A DNA stretch of 64,000 nucleotides from positions 411,001 through 475,000 of the forward strand of contig NZ_CP045798.1 of NCBI RefSeq assembly GCF_000746025.2. The letters are read 5' to 3'. A model generated the notes under the pieces. The model ran no database searches. It saw only the letters and a program-made list of their open reading frames with translations, and had not been told where the DNA came from. Origin of the DNA: Thermanaerosceptrum fracticalcis (GTDB lineage: Bacteria > Bacillota > Peptococcia > DRI-13). Position numbers and translations under genes: made by a program. Below, in pieces: positions 1 to 8,310 of this stretch; the stretch's first letter is position 1, and every line of letters begins with the position of its first letter.

Positions 1-8
1 AACAGAAC

Positions 9-1838
9 ATGAATTCAGCAAATAAGAAGAAGGTTCTTTTAGCACCTTTGGACCCCGTCCATGATATCGGCCTGAAGATGATCCACCGGGCCATCCGGGA
101 AGCCGGGCATACAGCAGTGCTCTTGTCGCCGGATTTGCCGGTAGAAGAAGTTATCCGGGCCATCATGGAAGAAAAGGCTGACACAGTTCTCTTAAGCCGG
201 ACCCTGGGCTACGGTGTGGCCGAATTACTGGCTAAATTCGTAGACTTACTGGACGCCGCCGGACTAAGGGAAAAAGTCAAAGTGGGGATAGGCGGTATGG
301 CCATTCGTTCTGAATTGGCTGCAGAGTTAGGCTTTGATGCGGGTTTCGGCCCTGGAACGACTATTGAAGAAGCCCTGGCTTTCGTAGAGGGACGGGAGTA
401 TAATCCCGAGGCCAATAAGGTGAGAAAAGAAAAAGTAGATCTTACGGCAGGGTATTCCTATAAATTTAAACATGCCGGTATAGCCGTGCTCTTGGATAAA
501 ATTACTTCTCAGATTATGACCTGGTGTGAGGATAAGAGTTCGCCGGGTGTTATCAGGGCCCAGCTGCGTGATGAGTACTGGGACAAAGAGGAGTGGTTAA
601 AAGGGACCGGCAATAAAGGATTTTATGATAAATATCCCGAGTACTGCGGTGATGTGGCCAAAGCTTATTACCTAGAGGGAAAAATCCATCCTAAAACGAG
701 ACTGTTGACTCCCGAGGAAAGTGAAGCTTACAACAGGTATGTACAAAGGACGAAAAAACGGATGGTACTAAACAAGATCCAACATACCCGGAAACTGCCC
801 ATTGTCTTTAACCAGTATGGTACAGGCTGTCCTATCCTGGACACGGGCCATATTAAAGTGAGTGAGGCATGGGGAGCTGACGGGGTGGTTCACTTTGACC
901 CCTCATGGGGAGCCAGGACCGAGGGCTTTCTAGAGGGGTTTGTTGCCCATGCTGAAGACGGTACCGTCATTACACCGGAAAACATGTATCGTTTGAGCCA
1001 GGCCCGGGAAAGGTCTACCTTGTGGCAGGTTCGGGCCCACCGGGGGCTAAATACACCTGAGACCGTAGTTTTAGCGGCCAAACTGGGGGCAGATTTGACC
1101 AAGATAAACATCGCCTACGGCAGCCTGGGCGCGGGGACCGACCCGGCCAGGATGACCATCGATGGTTTCCATGCCATTAAATATGCTGCCAAGTACAAGC
1201 TTCCTTTTGATATCGTCACCAATGAAGAGCTCACAGGAGTCCCCGCCTATAAAGCTTTCAGCGGTATGCTCATTGTGGCCGCTCTGGCTTTGAAATTGGG
1301 GGCACGCCCCATTCTCCAGCCCCTTTTCTGCTACTGCCCCGAATGTATGATTAGCGGTTCCATGGAAGATAACTATATCGATTTTAATTCCACCAAAGTC
1401 TTCGCCCTTCGTCAAATTCTGGATGCACCTATTTGGCCCGGCGCTCCTATTGGCTTCCTGACCCAGACAGAAGACCGGGTCCAGTCTTCTGTAAGCACCT
1501 CTCTTCATGCCATGCTGGCCTGCTCCCTCCAGGTTGAAGCAATTTCCATTGCCTCGGCCGATGAGGCCTATGCAGGCGGACCTATCAGCGTACCGGCTAA
1601 AATCGATACTTTACGGGGTGTGGAAGAAGCCTTCCGCTTCCTGGGACAGGACGACATCAGGCCTTCCGAACGGGCTAACCAGTGGGCCCAGGAGATGGTG
1701 GAAGGTATTAAAAGGGTTTTGACTAAAGTAGCTGAACGGGATGATTTTGTTCAAACTCTCTATGAAGGCCTCCTGGGCAGTAAAGAAGAAGGTGCCTATC
1801 CGGGCCGCGCAGGAAAAGGGACGGTCATTATAAAGTAA
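9..1838 (+). CDS. B12-binding domain mutase-like protein
   Basis: The 609-residue product starts with a Rossmann-like cobalamin-binding domain (about residues 8-130). It carries a DPVHDIG stretch at residues 15-21, close to but one residue longer than the usual DxHxxG base-off B12 motif, and a glycine-rich stretch near residues 92-118. The remaining 450 residues look like an alpha/beta barrel resembling the catalytic subunits of adenosylcobalamin mutases such as glutamate mutase epsilon or amino-acid aminomutases. The likely role is a B12-dependent carbon-skeleton or amino-group rearrangement in amino-acid fermentation; the substrate cannot be read from sequence. The next gene encodes a P-loop protein of the kind found beside such mutases. 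The start lies at the window edge, so its ribosome site is only partly visible. The B12 domain is fairly secure; the barrel family assignment is an inference from memory. Confidence 0.6.
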   Translation: MNSANKKKVLLAPLDPVHDIGLKMIHRAIREAGHTAVLLSPDLPVEEVIRAIMEEKADTVLLSRTLGYGVAELLAKFVDLLDAAGLREKVKVGIGGMAIRSELAAELGFDAGFGPGTTIEEALAFVEGREYNPEANKVRKEKVDLTAGYSYKFKHAGIAVLLDKITSQIMTWCEDKSSPGVIRAQLRDEYWDKEEWLKGTGNKGFYDKYPEYCGDVAKAYYLEGKIHPKTRLLTPEESEAYNRYVQRTKKRMVLNKIQHTRKLPIVFNQYGTGCPILDTGHIKVSEAWGADGVVHFDPSWGARTEGFLEGFVAHAEDGTVITPENMYRLSQARERSTLWQVRAHRGLNTPETVVLAAKLGADLTKINIAYGSLGAGTDPARMTIDGFHAIKYAAKYKLPFDIVTNEELTGVPAYKAFSGMLIVAALALKLGARPILQPLFCYCPECMISGSMEDNYIDFNSTKVFALRQILDAPIWPGAPIGFLTQTEDRVQSSVSTSLHAMLACSLQVEAISIASADEAYAGGPISVPAKIDTLRGVEEAFRFLGQDDIRPSERANQWAQEMVEGIKRVLTKVAERDDFVQTLYEGLLGSKEEGAYPGRAGKGTVIIK

Positions 1839-1859
1839 GCATTGCTTTGGGTTATGTAT

Positions 1860-1894
1860 CCCGTTACCCGTCACCCGCCACCCGCTTCCCGAAA
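1860..1894. repeat. heptad repeat block A, CCCG type
   Basis: Five consecutive 7-base units all begin with CCCG: CCCGTTA, CCCGTCA, CCCGCCA, CCCGCTT, CCCGAAA. They lie in the gap between the mutase-like gene and the P-loop gene. This is the first of many period-7 blocks in the window. Confidence 0.75.
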
Positions 1895-2020
1895 ATTACG
1901 GGAATATGAAAGATGACATGATAAAAGTTTAACGGGACAAGCAGGAATACGCTTTCTTTTTGCATAATTAATACAGCATGCCCTTTCGGGAACAACAGAC
2001 AGAAAGAAGGCTTATGCGAA

Positions 2021-3037
2021 ATGTCGAAAATTATTGGGATTGCCGGTACAGCTAAAAACACAGGTAAAACGACGACGACTACGGCCATTATGGAGAAGGT
2101 CTACAGCCATAAACTAAAGCTGGGCCTGACCAGTATCGGCTATGACGGTGAGGTCATGGATAATGTCACGGGTTTACCCAAACCCAGGATCCGGGCGGAA
2201 AAAGGTACCGTTGTGGCTATTGCCCAGTCTTGTCTCGCCGCGGGTTCGGCGGATATTGAGGTTCTGGCAACCACTGATATCCGGACGCCTTTGGGCAAAA
2301 TTGTTATCGGTGAGGTTAAGGAGCCAGGTCTCGTGGTCATTGCCGGGGCCAACAAGAGCTCGGAAGTCAGGATCGTCAATAAGCTCCTAAAAGAACAGGG
2401 TTGTGACCTGGTCCTGGTGGACGGTGCATTAAACCGCATCGCCCCTATGGTAGAAACCCAGGGATTGATTGTGGCCACAGGTGCAGCCAGAACCACTAAT
2501 CTTCCGAAATTAGCCGAGGAGACCTCTTGTATGTCGGCTATATTGAATTTACCTCCTTGGCCGGAAAAGGAAAAAGCGACGCTGGTATCTACCTCCCTTC
2601 TTAATGAAGCCATGGTGAAAGAACTTTTACAGCGCGTAACCTCCGAAACCAGGGAAATTGTAGTGACGGGTATTATTGGGGAAAAGAGCTTCCAGGCTTT
2701 GTTAGACCTGGGGAAAGATATTTTACCGGGGAAGGCTCTGGTTCTCCCGGATCCTATCAAGGTCCTGGTGGCCGGTGCTCCGGACCTGATGTTCGAAGTA
2801 ATAGCGAGACTGGCCGACAGCGGTACACCTGTTTATGTGCAAAAGCCGGTGAAATTACTGGCTATCACCGTAAACCCTTTCTATCCCCGTTATCGTTATA
2901 CCTCCCATGATTACGAACCGGCCTATGTAGAAAAGGAAGAGTTAAAACAAAGCATCCAGCAAAAATGTAAGGTGCCTGTGGTTGATGTGGTGGAAGAAGG
3001 TATAGACCGCTTATGGGCGACTTTAGGCCTCGAATAA
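2021..3037 (+). CDS. P-loop NTPase beside B12 mutase-like gene (KamB-like?)
   Basis: The 338-residue protein begins with a Walker A motif at residues 9-17 (GTAKNTGKT). It continues as a soluble alpha/beta protein with a DLVLVDGALNR stretch that could be a Walker B-like region. Its position 183 bases after the B12-binding mutase-like gene fits a reactivating chaperone or maturation factor. Proteins of this size and P-loop type, such as KamB of lysine 5,6-aminomutase loci, help release damaged cobalamin. I see nucleotide binding and the pairing; the reactivase role is inferred. It starts at an ATG with a purine-rich AGAAAGAAGG about 10 bases upstream and ends just before a strong terminator. 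Confidence 0.55.
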   Translation: MSKIIGIAGTAKNTGKTTTTTAIMEKVYSHKLKLGLTSIGYDGEVMDNVTGLPKPRIRAEKGTVVAIAQSCLAAGSADIEVLATTDIRTPLGKIVIGEVKEPGLVVIAGANKSSEVRIVNKLLKEQGCDLVLVDGALNRIAPMVETQGLIVATGAARTTNLPKLAEETSCMSAILNLPPWPEKEKATLVSTSLLNEAMVKELLQRVTSETREIVVTGIIGEKSFQALLDLGKDILPGKALVLPDPIKVLVAGAPDLMFEVIARLADSGTPVYVQKPVKLLAITVNPFYPRYRYTSHDYEPAYVEKEELKQSIQQKCKVPVVDVVEEGIDRLWATLGLE

Positions 3038-3050
3038 GTACAAAGAAACA

Positions 3051-3083
3051 AAAACGCAGCTTCAGGGCTGCGTTTTTGTTTTA
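3051..3083. terminator. Rho-independent terminator after P-loop gene
   Basis: A 10-bp stem (AAAACGCAGC paired with GCTGCGTTTT) with a 6-base loop is followed by a T-rich tail. It can work in both directions, ending the gene on the left and the small minus-strand gene on the right. Confidence 0.85.
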
Positions 3084-3212
3084 GAGGATGGGTATATCAT
3101 CTAAGTCCTCATCTGCTTTAGGTTCGTTATCAGTTTCCTCTGTGGACGGTGATTCATCCTCCAGGTAGAGAGGAAACTGGGGATCTTTCCAGTAGGGAAT
3201 AGGTTTCTGCAC
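3081..3212 (-). CDS. small acidic hypothetical protein (43 aa)
   Basis: I do not recognise this protein. A GTG start is chosen because GGGAGGTG lies about seven bases upstream on the minus strand; a longer in-frame reading to 3278 lacks a ribosome site. The 43-residue product begins with a proline- and aromatic-containing segment (QKPIPYWKDPQFPLYL) and ends in a strongly acidic tail rich in Glu and Asp. No signal peptide or membrane segment is visible. It is divergent from the exporter gene to its right and ends at a shared terminator. Expression is plausible because of the ribosome site, but nothing shows a function. Confidence 0.5.
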   Translation of the reverse strand: MQKPIPYWKDPQFPLYLEDESPSTEETDNEPKADEDLDDIPIL

Positions 3213-3380
3213 CGTTTTCACCTCCCGTTTTATTTTTATCATTCCCGGGTGGTGATGAAATAAATGAAGTTTTTTCACTATGTAAGTGATGTAAAATGAA
3301 ATAATTAAGAATAAGTATAATGAAAATGGGCAAACGATTTGCTAAAATATTTATCAATATCAACTGAAAAAAGGAAGTGG

Positions 3381-4031
3381 ATGCAATTGTCCCTCGTCAC
3401 CTTATTTATTACCGCTTTTATTATGGGTTTTTCAGGTGCCATGATGCCGGGGCCCCTCTTAACAGTCAATATCAATGAATCCTACCGGCGAGGGATCAGT
3501 GCGGGACCTCTACTGATCATGGGGCATGGGTTCTTGGAACTGCTGCTGGTTATTGGCTTGACCCTTGGTTTGGGGGCAGTCTTGGTTCTCCCTCTCGTGA
3601 AGGGTGTCATTGCCCTTGTGGGTGGGCTTGTTCTCTTATGGATGGGCTGGGATATGGTGAAGGAAGCCTGGCAGGGTGCCGTGTCCCTGGAGTTAGCGGC
3701 AGGTGGCGAGGTGAAAGGGATGCAGCCCGTGCTGGCCGGGGCGGTCGTTAGTTTGTCCAACCCCTACTGGGTTTTATGGTGGGCCACCATTGGGGTGACT
3801 TATGTAACCCTGGCCTTGCAAAAAGGTATTCTCGGTCTTGCTGTTTTTCTCACAGGTCATGTGCTTTCCGATTTTGTCTGGTATACTGCCGTCTCCCTGG
3901 CCGTTGTCAGCGGCAGAAAATTATTGAGCGACAAAGTATACCGGGGCATTTTGATCACCTGCGGCCTTTTCTTACTCTATCTGGCCATTTATTTCATCTG
4001 GTCAGGCAAGAACTTTCTGCTAGGTACTTAA
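3381..4031 (+). CDS. LysE family transporter
   Basis: The 216-residue membrane protein has about six hydrophobic segments. Near its N-terminus it carries the LysE/RhtB signature region GAMMPGPLLTVNINES, with further conserved features such as LSNPYWVLWWATIG in the middle. This family exports amino acids or related metabolites across the cytoplasmic membrane; the substrate here is unknown. The ATG at 3381 is preferred over an in-frame start at 3339 because AAGGAAG lies just upstream of it and the first 14 codons of the longer form are non-conserved and hydrophilic. A TATAAT-like box lies at 3316-3321. The gene is followed directly by a long heptad-repeat block. Confidence 0.85.
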   Translation: MQLSLVTLFITAFIMGFSGAMMPGPLLTVNINESYRRGISAGPLLIMGHGFLELLLVIGLTLGLGAVLVLPLVKGVIALVGGLVLLWMGWDMVKEAWQGAVSLELAAGGEVKGMQPVLAGAVVSLSNPYWVLWWATIGVTYVTLALQKGILGLAVFLTGHVLSDFVWYTAVSLAVVSGRKLLSDKVYRGILITCGLFLLYLAIYFIWSGKNFLLGT

Positions 4032-4040
4032 GATACGACT

Positions 4041-4230
4041 TTCCGACATCCGATTTCAGTTACCTGAGATTCAGTGACCGGAGTTCGGCACCTGTGTAAG
4101 TGACCAGAGTCCAGTGTCCAGTATCCGGTATATTAAACTGGTTACTGGTCACAGGTCACCGGTCACTAAACTAAAAAGTAACTGCGAACTTTTACACTAC
4201 CAACTACCAACTATCAACTAACAACTAATT
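4041..4230. repeat. heptad repeat block B (composite, reverse orientation)
   Basis: From 4041 to 4166 the sequence divides into eighteen 7-base units with no loss of register. They run from TTCCGAC/ATCCGAT types through CCAGAGT, CCAGTGT and CCAGTAT to TGGTTAC, TGGTCAC, AGGTCAC and CGGTCAC. A second run at 4196-4230 has ACTACCA, ACTACCA, ACTATCA, ACTAACA, ACTAATT. Read on the minus strand, 4104-4166 matches the composite GTGACC element at 13884-14000 and 31637-31699. There is no coding potential across the block. Confidence 0.8.
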
Positions 4231-4249
4231 CAAAAAAGGAGGTAAAACA

Positions 4250-4591
4250 ATGGTCTACGACAAAGCCCATGAGCTGGCGAAAGCCCTGAGGTTTAGTCCT
4301 GAATACAGGCAGTTTAAGGAAGCCAAAGAAAAAATTAGCCGCAATCCGGAAAGCCAAAAAATATTAGAGGATTTCCACAAAAAGCAGTTGGAAATCCAGA
4401 CCATGCAGATGCTAGGTAAGGAAATACCACCGGAGAAAATGCGTGAATATGAAAAGATGTCGGAGATCTTAAATTATCACCCCAGTGTCCGGGAATTTCT
4501 CCAGGCTGAGTATAAAATAGCCCAGATGTTCGCCGACATCCAAAAAATACTGGCCGAGGCTCTTGACCTGGAATTGCCGAAAAATGAATGA
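4250..4591 (+). CDS. YlbF/YmcA family protein
   Basis: The 113-residue, helix-rich soluble protein has the pattern of the YlbF/YmcA (DUF964) family: an N-terminal YDKAHELAKALRFSPEYRQF segment, a central QMLGKEIPPEKMREYEKM segment, and a C-terminal helix. In Bacillus, members of this family form a complex that adjusts RNase Y activity and developmental decisions; the role here is inferred only from the family. An AAAAGGAGG ribosome site lies 8 bases upstream of the ATG. The gene is bounded on the left by a repeat block and on the right by the trpP leader. Confidence 0.8.
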   Translation: MVYDKAHELAKALRFSPEYRQFKEAKEKISRNPESQKILEDFHKKQLEIQTMQMLGKEIPPEKMREYEKMSEILNYHPSVREFLQAEYKIAQMFADIQKILAEALDLELPKNE

Positions 4592-4644
4592 AAGGTATTG
4601 CCAGATTAGAACTGTTTGAATTATAATAAAAAAAACTTAATATT

Positions 4645-4757
4645 GAGTGCTAAGCGAGAGGGAGTGTGAGATCAGGAGAGCAAGCCGAGTAGAGTGTCGT
4701 TTGGATTTTTACCATATTAAAAGATTAGTTAGTTGAGAGGAGTTTAGAAGAGATGAG
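4645..4757 (+). promoter_or_regulatory. predicted TRAP (MtrB) RNA-binding site in trpP leader
   Basis: The region just before and across the trpP start holds seven GAG/TAG triplets at 4726, 4730, 4735, 4740, 4745, 4750 and 4755. The last six sit at an exact 5-base period. They cover the Shine-Dalgarno sequence and the start codon (ATGAGT). A looser cluster of GAG triplets lies upstream at 4645-4694. TRAP, the tryptophan-activated RNA-binding protein, binds 9-11 (G/U)AG triplets separated by 2-3 bases. In Bacillus it blocks translation of trpP by this arrangement. Tryptophan-dependent repression of translation is therefore predicted. Confidence 0.75.
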
Positions 4758-5352
4758 TTTACGTGATTCTTTACAGATTGCTTTATTATTGGCTGTAGGT
4801 TATATTTTGCGTTTGATTGTTCCAGGGTATGGAGCAGGTATGAAGCCCGATTTGATGCTGGGTATGCTTTTTGTGATCATTTTGATGCATCGTAACTTTA
4901 AAGTGACCATGTTAGCCGGTGCTTTAACGGCGATCATCACTGCCTTGACTACTACTTTCCCAGGAGGGCAAATTCCCAATTTGATTGATAAGCCTTTAAC
5001 AAGTCTTTTTGTTTATGTCTTAGTGATGTTGATAGTCAATCCCTTAGAAAAGTTGTTAGGCAGGACGTCTTTCACCTTTTTGGGGTTAAAAGCATCGCTG
5101 GGGACATTTTTATCCTGTGGAATTATTGGCTTTTTGGGGACCCTTTTCAGTGGTTTCGTCTTTTTGATGGCCGCTCTTGCTATTGTAGGGTTACCGGCAC
5201 CTTTTAAGGTACTTTATGCCACGGTGGTTATACCCACGGCTATAGCTAATACCGTTTCGGTCATGGTGCTGTATCCTTTAGTAACCCTGAGCAAGCGGGT
5301 TATTGCAGGGCCCCAAAGGGAAGAGGAGATAGCCTTAAATTCAAATGAATAA
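4753..5352 (+). CDS. trpP: tryptophan transport protein TrpP
   Basis: The 199-residue protein has five to six hydrophobic segments and the family hallmarks of TrpP (formerly YhaG), including the early PGYGAGMKPDLMLGMLFVI region and the NLIDKPLTSLFVY region. It is expected to import tryptophan across the cytoplasmic membrane. The identification is supported by the TRAP-like triplet array that overlaps its ribosome site and start codon, since trpP is a classic TRAP target. The gene stands alone and ends at a clear terminator. Confidence 0.85.
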   Translation: MSLRDSLQIALLLAVGYILRLIVPGYGAGMKPDLMLGMLFVIILMHRNFKVTMLAGALTAIITALTTTFPGGQIPNLIDKPLTSLFVYVLVMLIVNPLEKLLGRTSFTFLGLKASLGTFLSCGIIGFLGTLFSGFVFLMAALAIVGLPAPFKVLYATVVIPTAIANTVSVMVLYPLVTLSKRVIAGPQREEEIALNSNE

Positions 5353-5368
5353 TAGTTTGTGTACAATT

Positions 5369-5405
5369 GGCCAGGTAAATAATAATACCTGGCCTTTAAT
5401 TTTGC
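5369..5405 (+). terminator. terminator after trpP
   Basis: A perfect 9-bp stem (GGCCAGGTA with TACCTGGCC) with an 8-base loop is followed by TTTAATTTT. Confidence 0.85.
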
Positions 5406-5509
5406 AGGAAAAACCCACAACCTCTCGAAAAAAGAAGTGTAAAATTTTTTTATGAATTTCTTATGGTGTATAAATGGGACTTGCACATTAAAAGTCAGGG
5501 AGAGGGAAC

Positions 5510-6532
5510 ATGGGAAAACTAGCTATCAGCACGGTTGTAGGTTTACTGCTTTTGACGACACAGGGGGAATATTCCAGTATTCCTATAAAGACAGGACGGG
5601 ATCCTGTCACTATCCTAAAGAATAAAAGTTACTACTTTAAGAACAAAAAGATTCACGAGTTTTGGTGGACCGGAAATACTCTTTCCAGGATAGCCAATGA
5701 TACGTTGTTATAAACAAAGAGGTCAATAACCGGGAAGTATATTCCTTACGCATTAAAACCAGCAATCCCGATGCCTGGCCTGGCGTGTGAAAGAGATTGT
5801 GAATTCATTTGCTGTTTTTACCCCTCAGGGAGAAGAACTCAGCAGCTTAGCTCATGGTAAGGAGCGGAAATATCCCCTAAACCCGGCGGCACAGGAGTTT
5901 CTAGACAAGGAGTTTCCCGTCAAACAGCAGTGGGGTATTTTTGAGCCCTGGGCACCCGACGATTACCGGTCTCTTCATGAGCTGGAGCAGAAATCTGGAT
6001 TACTTGTTTAAGTATTTACTGGTCTATAGCAACATGGGGTAATCCTACCCAGGGAAAGGCTGGAAAAAGCCGGGAACGAGGGGAGATATCTGGAATATAC
6101 TTTACAGACCCTGCTGCCTGACCAGCAATTAGCTCATAGCATTACGTATGATCTTTTGGACGGTAAATATGACGAGTATCTGCATAAGTTTGCCCGGGAT
6201 ATTGCGGCCTTTAAGGAACCTGTACTTTTCCGTTTAAATAACGAGATGAACGCCGGATTGATGCGGCTACTCCGCTTATAACAGTTCGCAAGACGCTGAC
6301 CTTTATATCGCCTTCTGGCGGTACAGTACATGCAACCGGTGATTTAATAAAAGAATACTGGGCCAAAACAGGCAATATTATTAAAAAGACTATAAATATA
6401 GGCACTGTAGAGCAGAAAGTTCCCGTTGATACTACGGAAGAATTTACTAAAATTGAGGATTTTCTCGATCATGCATCCTTTATTCTGCGAGAACCTGGGT
6501 ATATTCCGGATAGTATCGCACTAAATAAAATA
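5510..6532 (+). pseudogene. decayed glycosidase-like locus, left part
   Basis: Coding-like fragments lie in several frames with stops between them. An N-terminal piece at 5510-5713 has a signal-like hydrophobic start. A second frame carries a KEVNNREVYSLRIK-like stretch. A third at 5787-6011 contains QQWGIFEPWAPDDYRSLHEL. Then LLDGKYDEYLHKFARDI and PVLFRLNNEMN appear near 6165-6250, followed in another frame by DADLYIAFWRY near 6293. The PVL-R-x-NEMN and AFWRY patterns resemble family 26 glycoside hydrolases. A last frame from about 6240 runs to the insertion sequence and continues beyond it. Several frameshifts and one insertion make this a dead gene, or two; the glycosidase assignment is tentative. 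Confidence 0.6.
6526..6532. repeat. left 7-bp target site duplication TAAAATA
   Basis: TAAAATA immediately precedes the left inverted repeat and is repeated exactly at 8166-8172 after the right one. Confidence 0.85.
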
Positions 6533-8165
6533 CAGGAGTTATGCAGTTGGTGGAAATAAATAGAAAATGATAACTCCAAAAATATTTTTTTAAAAAAAAG
6601 ATCCTAATTTTCGACAAAAAAGGCTTGACTTTTTCGGAAAGCCCCCATAATCGCTTTGGATGGTATTTTCTACCATCACTCTAGCGATATGGGTGATGCT
6701 GATGAAGAAACTGTGTAAACCAACTTTCGAAAAAAAGGATCACGGTCAAGGTGCCGGAATCCCGGTACTCAAGACAATTTGGGATTTATTTGACCTGTCT
6801 CTGCTGTTTTCCCAGTCCGGAATACGCAAACACTCCGGAATTCCAGCGTGGCTCCTGGCTTTTGCCTACATCTGCGGCCTTGTTAATCATTCAAGTTCTG
6901 CAAATCAAAATGCTAAGTTTTCAACGGAAGCTCCATTTTTACAACAACTGCTTTCCGGGCAAATCATCTCTCAAAGTGCCTTCAGCCGGTTTCTCTCCAA
7001 GCCCTTTCAGTGGCTCCGGTTCTCTTTGGGCAGATTTGCCAGGTTACAAGAAAATACGGATAGCAGGCTGACCGACGGCGATATCATTGCCTTAGACGAT
7101 ACCAAAATTGAGCATCCTCACGGTAAAAAAATCCCCTTTCTCTGTTGGCTCTTTGACAGTTCGGATAAGCGCCATGTATGGTGTATTAATCTTGTGTCGA
7201 CCCTGGCTATCTTAAAGAATGGTCTTGAATATCCCATGTTATGGCGCTTTTGGGTTAAAACCGGTCAGGAGAATGAAAAACAAAGCAAGCTTGATCTTGC
7301 TAAACAGATGCTCGCAGAGGCTCGTCAGCTGAACAAGGCCAGACTATGGGTAGCCATGGATCGCTGGTTTTTGTGTAAAAAGTTCCTGAACTGGCTGATG
7401 GGTCAAAATTTTGACTGGGTTACCAAAGCCAAACGTAACACAGCGCTATTCAGGAAAATCTACGACCCGGTACTAGGAAAGGAACGCTACATTAAACTTA
7501 ATCCGAAGCAACTGCTGCGAGAAGTTTATTCCCAGCTTCGGGTCCTTGGCAAAGAATCGGTTCTCAGTATTCCGGACATTTACATCAAAATGCCCTATGA
7601 GACCTTAACACGCAAGGGAAAACCCATTACTAGACAACGTTTTTTACCCATAGCTGCCATTGCAGCCACTTATGAGAAGCAGGCTGTCGAGGGCAGCATA
7701 GTTCTTCCGGAGGAAGAATGCCCAGCAACCTTCAAGGATGCGTATCTCCTGATAAGCAATCGCGTAGATACGCCGGAAGAAGCTGCAACTGCCTATGTTA
7801 AACGATGGAGAATAGAAGTTTTTTACCGCACCGCTAAACAGAATCTTGGTTTAACATCTTGCTATGCTCAGTCTGAAACAGCTCATTTCGCACATGTGGA
7901 GCTCTTGTTTACAGCGAAGACCCTTCTTTGTTATGCCTCTTGGGAGTGCAATAAAGAAGGCGCCGAACAAGCCCCCTCCCTCTGCGAAGTGATAAGGTAC
8001 TTCTTCAACGCCGGTTGTCGGATCCGCTGTTGCGAGCAGTTGATCCAAGTCTATTTTGACACGGCAACCCAGCGTTTTTCAAGGCTTATTGATAAATTCT
8101 GGCCACATTCTTTGGAACTTAGGTTATGGGATTGGGAAAATTATCCTGAAACTGCATAACTACTG
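6533..8165 (+). mobile_element. complete IS4-like insertion sequence, 1633 bp
   Basis: The element is bounded by 16-bp inverted repeats: CAGGAGTTATGCAGTT at 6533-6548 and the reverse complement of CAGTAGTTATGCAGTT at 8150-8165, with one mismatch. It is flanked by the exact 7-bp direct repeat TAAAATA. It encodes one DDE transposase. Removing the element and one target copy rejoins an open frame across the junction, which confirms the borders. The ends are intact, so it may still be mobile. Confidence 0.88.
6702..8159 (+). CDS. IS4-like family DDE transposase
   Basis: The 485-residue product has the DDE layout of IS4-type transposases. The first Asp is in IIALDDTKIEH (about residue 132), the second in WVAMDRWFLCKKF (about residue 216), and the Glu in WRIEVFYRTAKQNLGL, an RxxE...YRxxK-type motif near residue 377. 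It catalyses cut-and-paste movement of the surrounding element. The ATG at 6702 is preferred because GGTGA lies about 7 bases upstream; an in-frame ATG at 6660 would add 14 hydrophobic residues. A TTGACT box with a CATAAT box 15 bases further lies at about 6631-6657. The reading frame is uninterrupted, and the stop lies within the right inverted repeat. Confidence 0.88.
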   Translation: MKKLCKPTFEKKDHGQGAGIPVLKTIWDLFDLSLLFSQSGIRKHSGIPAWLLAFAYICGLVNHSSSANQNAKFSTEAPFLQQLLSGQIISQSAFSRFLSKPFQWLRFSLGRFARLQENTDSRLTDGDIIALDDTKIEHPHGKKIPFLCWLFDSSDKRHVWCINLVSTLAILKNGLEYPMLWRFWVKTGQENEKQSKLDLAKQMLAEARQLNKARLWVAMDRWFLCKKFLNWLMGQNFDWVTKAKRNTALFRKIYDPVLGKERYIKLNPKQLLREVYSQLRVLGKESVLSIPDIYIKMPYETLTRKGKPITRQRFLPIAAIAATYEKQAVEGSIVLPEEECPATFKDAYLLISNRVDTPEEAATAYVKRWRIEVFYRTAKQNLGLTSCYAQSETAHFAHVELLFTAKTLLCYASWECNKEGAEQAPSLCEVIRYFFNAGCRIRCCEQLIQVYFDTATQRFSRLIDKFWPHSLELRLWDWENYPETA

Positions 8166-8268
8166 TAAAATACTATTGCAAAAAACAGGTTCATTGGAAA
8201 AGGTTACGTTTATATCAAAGGGCCTTTCCCATGAGGAATTTACGAAAATGTTGACCAGTATAAAATGA
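8166..8268 (+). pseudogene. right fragment of gene split by the IS
   Basis: After the right target duplication the sequence encodes LLQKTGSLEKVTFISKGLSHEEFTKMLTSIK and a stop. Joining this to the frame left of the IS gives a continuous DSIALNKI-LLQKTGSLEK reading across a single TAAAATA. This is the C-terminal 30 or so residues of the interrupted gene. I do not recognise the protein. Confidence 0.7.
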
Positions 8269-8269
8269 A

Positions 8270-8310
8270 ACAGGCGGCTTTCCGGAAATCCCGGTTAGCC
8301 GCCTGTTTAT
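8270..8310. terminator. terminator after split gene
   Basis: A 10-bp stem (ACAGGCGGCT with AGCCGCCTGT) is followed by TTTATTA. It lies between the end of the split gene and the end of the minus-strand ORF, so it may serve both. Confidence 0.75.

Noticed and set aside
1071..1508. 145-residue minus-strand frame inside the B12 mutase-like gene
   Set aside because: It is a shadow of the plus-strand coding frame; no start context or homology.
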